Shown here one piece after another: positions 18,055-21,982 of a stretch of DNA of 21,982 nt (its first letter is position 1; each line of letters starts with the position of its first letter). The notes under the pieces were generated by a model. It did not search any database. It saw only the letters and a list, made by a program, of their open reading frames with translations, and was not told the DNA's origin. A program made the translations under genes and the position numbers. The stretch is from Mesotaenium endlicherianum (taxonomy: Eukaryota > Streptophyta > Zygnematophyceae > Zygnematales > Mesotaeniaceae): contig WELA01006196.1 in assembly GCA_009602735.1 (NCBI GenBank), positions 1 to 21,982 of the forward strand, read 5' to 3'.

Positions 18055-18066
18055 TGGTATCGGAGC
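18055..18066 (+). other. Primer binding site, initiator tRNA-Met type
   Basis: TGGTATCGGAGC differs by one base from TGGTATCAGAGC, the common plant LTR element site complementary to the 3' end of initiator tRNA-Met. It begins one base after the LTR end, as expected for the start of minus-strand DNA synthesis. Confidence 0.85.
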
Positions 18067-18090
18067 TAGGCACTTTGGTAGCACAAGAAG

Positions 18091-19371
18091 ATGGCCGATC
18101 CTCAAGACCAACAGCAAGCTTTCGAAGGAAGCCCTTCCTCTCCAAGACACCCTCCTCCAGCGCCGATGGGAGAGCCCACTCAAGAAAATCTGCAACAACA
18201 AGAAGCACCACAAGGAGGAGCACACCCTCCTCCAGCGTCGATGGGAGAGCCTACTCAAGGAAATCTGCAACAACAAGAAGCACCACAAGGAGGAGCACCG
18301 TCAAATCCCGTGGCAGCCGCTATAGCAAAGTTGACCCCACCACAAGGAGTTCCCGCAAATGAGTGGGCAGCCTTCCTAATGACCGTCCACAACCAAGTGG
18401 GCTTGGCCACCTATGAAGCAACCGTGCAAGCGTCAAGAGAAGCTATGGCTGCCATGGTTGCCCCTATTGCGAGCAATGCTCAAAATCCAGCCCCGGCTCA
18501 AGCGCCTCCACAAGAGCCAACGAGAGCAAGGAAACTCATCAAGCCCGGCAAACCCGACACTTTCAACCCCGGGAAAGGTGCCAACCTGAATTTATGGCTC
18601 TACCAAGTGGAGACGTACCTCGCGTTCCTTGAAGTACCCGAGGAGGACTACGTTCCCTTTGCCGTTACCTTACTTAGAGGAGCAGCAACATCATGGTGGC
18701 GTAACTATCAAGCGGCTATATATCAAGCTATGGCGCACCCCATGCTCGGCCAAGAGCCCCCACCATCATATGCAAGATGGGCAGATTTTCGTGAGGCCCT
18801 CAAGAAGCAATTCATGCCCATCAATGCGGAGAAGATTGCCCGAGGAAAGCTCCACCATCTCAAGCAAACGACGTCCGTTCAAGAGTATACATCCAGATTT
18901 CACGCCCTCACTCTTGAGATCCCCAACATGTCTCTCGAGGAGAAGATTGACCGTTACATCTTTGGCCTCAAACCCAAGGTGGCAAAGGAAGTGGAGTTAC
19001 GCGACTTGACGGACTTCTCAAAGATCATTGAAGTGGCCCAAAAGGTGGATACCTTGGATTTCAAGCACTCCGTGCCTTCATCTTCACGGGTACCGACGAC
19101 GCGGGTGTACGCAGCCCCTTCCACATCCGAATCTGGACCCACACCCATGGAAATCGGAGTTATTAAAAGGGACCCCGCGGCTGCCCGGAAGAGTGGAAGA
19201 CCCTCCAATGACACTTATGATGCAAGAAACCAGCAAGGAGTGAAAGCAAGACTCTCCCCGGCTGAAAAAGAAGCTCTCATGACGGCTGGACTATGCTTCT
19301 ATTGCAAGGAAAAGGGCCATCGTGCACTTTCATGCCCCAAAAAGTTGTCAAAAAACGGACAGCGCCGGTAG
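18091..19371 (+). CDS. gag: Gag capsid/nucleocapsid protein
   Basis: The ATG is at 18091, 24 bases after the primer site; 426 residues; stop TAG at 19369-19371. The N-terminus is Pro/Gln-rich with a 25-residue unit repeated twice (about residues 20-69). The capsid-type Retrotrans_gag region spans about 150-315, with the typical [13 protein letters not shown] and [13 protein letters not shown] blocks. One CX2CX4HX4C zinc knuckle sits at 402-415 (C402, C405, H410, C415) and binds RNA. It forms the particle in which reverse transcription takes place. The end overlaps pol in the -1 frame, with a slippery site six codons before the stop. Confidence 0.95.
   Translation: MADPQDQQQAFEGSPSSPRHPPPAPMGEPTQENLQQQEAPQGGAHPPPASMGEPTQGNLQQQEAPQGGAPSNPVAAAIAKLTPPQGVPANEWAAFLMTVHNQVGLATYEATVQASREAMAAMVAPIASNAQNPAPAQAPPQEPTRARKLIKPGKPDTFNPGKGANLNLWLYQVETYLAFLEVPEEDYVPFAVTLLRGAATSWWRNYQAAIYQAMAHPMLGQEPPPSYARWADFREALKKQFMPINAEKIARGKLHHLKQTTSVQEYTSRFHALTLEIPNMSLEEKIDRYIFGLKPKVAKEVELRDLTDFSKIIEVAQKVDTLDFKHSVPSSSRVPTTRVYAAPSTSESGPTPMEIGVIKRDPAAARKSGRPSNDTYDARNQQGVKARLSPAEKEALMTAGLCFYCKEKGHRALSCPKKLSKNGQRR
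18147..18296 (+). repeat. 75-bp in-frame tandem duplication in gag
   Basis: Two nearly identical 75-base units (18147-18221 and 18222-18296) each encode 25 residues of the Pro/Gln-rich N-terminus, including MGEPTQ and [11 protein letters not shown]. The length is a multiple of three, so the frame is kept. It is probably a recent slippage or unequal-exchange event in a disordered region. Confidence 0.9.
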
Positions 19372-19385
19372 GCCAGGAGCCTACC
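19350..19385 (+). promoter_or_regulatory. Programmed -1 frameshift signal: A AAA AAC and downstream hairpin
   Basis: In the gag frame the codons TCA-AAA-AAC contain the heptamer A-AAA-AAC (19350-19356), one of the most efficient -1 slippery sequences known. After a 10-base spacer, GGTAGGC (19367-19373) pairs perfectly with GCCTACC (19379-19385) around a 5-base loop. The gag stop codon lies inside this stem. A -1 slip leads directly into the open pol frame. Motif, phase, direction and spacing all agree. Confidence 0.85.
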
Positions 19386-21982
19386 ACCCCAAGACCCACT
19401 TCACGAGAAGGCAACACGCCAAGTGAGGTGGAGACCCCCGTTGAAGACGACGTTCCAGCCCCAATGAGTTTGAGAGGTTACCTTGGAGGAGAGAAGGTCC
19501 ACATCTTGGTGGATAGCGGAGCTCAAGGCAACTTCATTGCTGCAGATTTTGCCACCAAGCACGGTATTACTATGCGAACTCTTGACCACGACGAGGAGAT
19601 TATGATGCCCGATGGATTCTCCTATACTACCCCTTCCAAGAAGACGTACCCCTTGGCACTCTCTATCAAGTCCTTCAAGGATAGAGTAGTGTTCTCCCCC
19701 ATGCAATTGGGCAAGTACGACGTCATCCTAGGGACGCCTTGGTTGACCAAGCACAACCCCCAAGTTGATTGGAGGACCGGTACTATCAAGATCAAGAATG
19801 ACATCACTTCAAGAATCTGTATTTTGCGCGCAATCCAGAATATCCAGACCCAAGACATCCAGAAGCCGGCACACGAGATACTATTGTCCGCCCTCCAACT
19901 CAAGAGACTTGTGAGGAAGGGACACGAGCTTCTTTTGGCCTTGATCACGCCAAAAGACATCAAGAAAGACATCGAGAGTCAAGAAGGCAGCCCCGTTCCC
20001 AAGGAGATACAAGAAGTCTTTGAGGACTACAAAGAAGTGTTCTCCCCGGAATTGCCCAAGGGCCTACCCCCCAAAAGATTCGTAGACCACAAGATAGAGT
20101 TGGAGCCCGGAAGCAAGCCCATCTCTCGGCCTACGTTCAAAATGTCATACACGGAGCTAGACGAAGTCAAGAAGCAAATCAAGGAGCTACTGGAGCATGG
20201 CTTCATTCGACCTAGCAAGTCGCCATTTGGAGCCCCGGTGCTATTTGTCAAGAAGAAAGATGGTACCTTGAGGATGTGTGTGGACTATCGCGCCCTCAAC
20301 AAGATCACCATCAAGAATCGATACCCGCTGCCGCGCATGGATGAGCTCATGGACCGGCTGGTTGGAGCCAAGTACTTCACGAAGATTGACTTACGGAGCG
20401 GCTACCACCAGATTCGCATCGCAGAACCGGACATAGAGAAGACGGCATTCAGGACAAGATATGGACATTTTGAGTTCATGGTCCTGCCATTTGGACTCAC
20501 CAACGCGCCAGCAACTTTCATGACTATGATGAACACCATATTTCAGCCCATGTTGGACAGATTTGTGGTGGTATTCATCGATGACATCCTTATCTACAGC
20601 AAGACCCTTGAAGAGCATGCGAGACACTTGAAAGAAGTCCTTGAAGTATTGAAGCAAAACAAGCTGTTTGCGAAGGAGTCAAAATGCGAGTTTGCCAAAC
20701 AAGAAGTGGAGTTCCTAGGTCTCCACGTGACTGCTGATGGCATCAAGATAGACCCCAAGAAGACCACGGTGGTGGAGGAATGGCCAACCCCCACGACCAA
20801 GAAAGAACTCCAGTCATTCTTGGGATTTGCCAATTGGTACAGAAAATTCATCCAAGGCTTCTCGCACATAGCAGCCCCCCTGACAGATCTACTCAAGAAG
20901 GACAGGCTATATACATGGACCGAGAAAGAGGAAGAGGCATTTCAAGAGTTAAAGCGAAGATTGACCACATCCCCGGTGCTCACACTCCCAAGTCCAAACC
21001 CAGATTGGCCCTTCCACGTCATCACCGATGCATCTTCCTATGCAATAGGAGCAATCCTGCTTCAAGACCAAGGCAAGGGACTGCAGCCCATCGCCTACGA
21101 GTCAAGGAAGCTAAATCCAGCCGAGCAAAATTATACAACCACGGAGCGAGAGGCATTGGCGATTGTACATGCCTTGAAGGTTTGGCGCTGCTACGTTGAA
21201 GGACGCAAAGTACTGGTCACCACGGACCACGAGGCGTTAAAGCACCTCCAAACGCAGCCGTATCTCTCAAGGAGACAAGCAAGATGGAGCGGATACTTGC
21301 AACAATACAACATCACGATTCAGTACCAGCCCGGCAAGACAAACCCGGCTGACCCCCTCTCAAGACTGCAATTAAATGCAGTGATGGTATCCCTGAAGAC
21401 AGATCTGGAAGCTCGATTTTCAGCCGCCTATGAAAGAGACCCTTACTACAAGAACGGAGAAGCAGCCTTGGACCCATGCAAGAAGCAAGAAGGCAATTAT
21501 TGGGTGAGGCAAGATACGGGCCAGAGATGTGTTCCTAATGACTTAGACCTCCGGCTCTTGCTTCTACGAGAAGCACACGACAACCCTCTTGGAGGACACT
21601 TTGGAATCCTAAGGACCACGGGCGTTCTAGCTAGGACTTATTGTTGGCCAGGCATGTCTAAGCAAGTCAAGGAGTACTGCAGGAGCTGTGACACATGCCA
21701 AAGAATCAAGCCATCATCGCAAAAGGCGGGAGGACTCCTCCAACCACTACCAATCCCCGAAAGACAATGGACGGACATCTCAATGGACCTTATCGTGGAC
21801 TTGCCCGTGACACCTCGAGGCCATAATGCAATTTTCACGGTGGTGGACAGACTTACAGAGATGGCTCATTTTATTCCCACGACGACTAAGGCTACAGCAC
21901 CACATCTTGCAAGACTCATCTTTGACAACATCTTCCGACTCCATGGACTACCATCAAGAATTGTGTCAGATAGAGACCCAAG
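19356..21982 (+). CDS. pol: Pol polyprotein: protease, RT, RNase H, integrase (partial, runs off window)
   Basis: The frame is -1 relative to gag and open from the slippery site to the last base, 875 codons. Protease: Asp-Ser-Gly in LVDSGAQ (Asp at 19512-19514) and the [10 protein letters not shown] block. [22 protein letters not shown] and FIDDILIY (20572-20595), which carries the catalytic Asp pair. RNase [28 protein letters not shown] and NPADPLSRL. Integrase: zinc finger with two His (HDNPLGGH) and CX2C, then the first catalytic Asp in SMDLIVDLP and the second in VSDRDP at the very end of the window; the catalytic Glu and any C-terminal chromodomain are outside. No stop or missing catalytic residue is seen. 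It is expressed as a Gag-Pol fusion by frameshifting. Confidence 0.95.

Larger units (their letters stand above)
17551..21982 (+). mobile_element. Ty3/gypsy LTR retrotransposon, 5' LTR to integrase, cut by the window end
   Basis: The order is 5' LTR (17551-18053), primer binding site (18055-18066), gag (18091-19371), then protease, RT, RNase H and integrase in the -1 frame up to the window end. Domain order assigns it to Ty3/gypsy. The 5 bases before the LTR, GAGTC, would be the target-site duplicate if integration was standard; the other copy lies outside the window. No internal stop or frameshift other than the programmed gag-pol shift was seen, so this copy may be recent and active. Confidence 0.93.

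Overview
This is nuclear DNA from a eukaryote, most likely a streptophyte (green plant lineage) and plausibly a charophyte alga. A host gene in the middle has short GT-AG introns and encodes a plant-type ZYP1 synaptonemal complex protein. It is flanked by two Ty3/gypsy-type LTR retrotransposons. The left one carries a cytosine-5 DNA methyltransferase, a combination I recall being reported in charophytes and dinoflagellates. The lineage is an inference; nothing in the window names the species.

Left block (about 1060-9600, minus strand): a large Ty3/gypsy-like element. In its own reading direction it runs: gag N-terminus (9596 down to 9183), gag with two zinc knuckles, aspartic protease, complete C5 DNA methyltransferase (all down to 5352), a region of unknown function (about 5613 to 3778), then reverse transcriptase, RNase H and integrase (3777 to 1060). 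The coding path is broken by punctuation: in-frame TGA and TAG in gag, a required -1 frame change after the methyltransferase, a TAG at 5035, and a TAG at 3778 that sits in a perfect UAG-CAR-YYA leaky-stop context just before reverse transcriptase. Catalytic residues of protease, methyltransferase, RT and integrase are intact. Integrase ends early and I find no 3' LTR at positions 1-1059, so the 3' end appears lost.

Middle block (11537-16203, plus strand): a gene of about 15 exons and roughly 782 residues. Both ends and several internal segments match land-plant ZYP1, the transverse filament of the meiotic synaptonemal complex. A perfect 32-bp tandem duplication has doubled one of its splice acceptors. 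The left element and ZYP1 are divergent, with about 1.9 kb between their start codons.

Right block (17551 to the window end, plus strand): a second Ty3/gypsy element, cut by the window edge. It has a 503-bp 5' LTR with 8-bp inverted ends, a TATA box, an initiator-tRNA-Met-type primer binding site, an intact gag, a canonical A AAA AAC slippery site with a downstream hairpin, and pol in the -1 frame as far as integrase.

The two elements thus reach their pol products by different recoding routes: stop-codon readthrough, probably with frameshifting, on the left, and -1 frameshifting on the right. The remaining stretches (1-1059, 9744-11536, 16204-17550) hold no gene I can support. Position 1-200 has a tRNA-like box B and a tail motif that recurs near 17.5 kb, suggesting a dispersed repeat.
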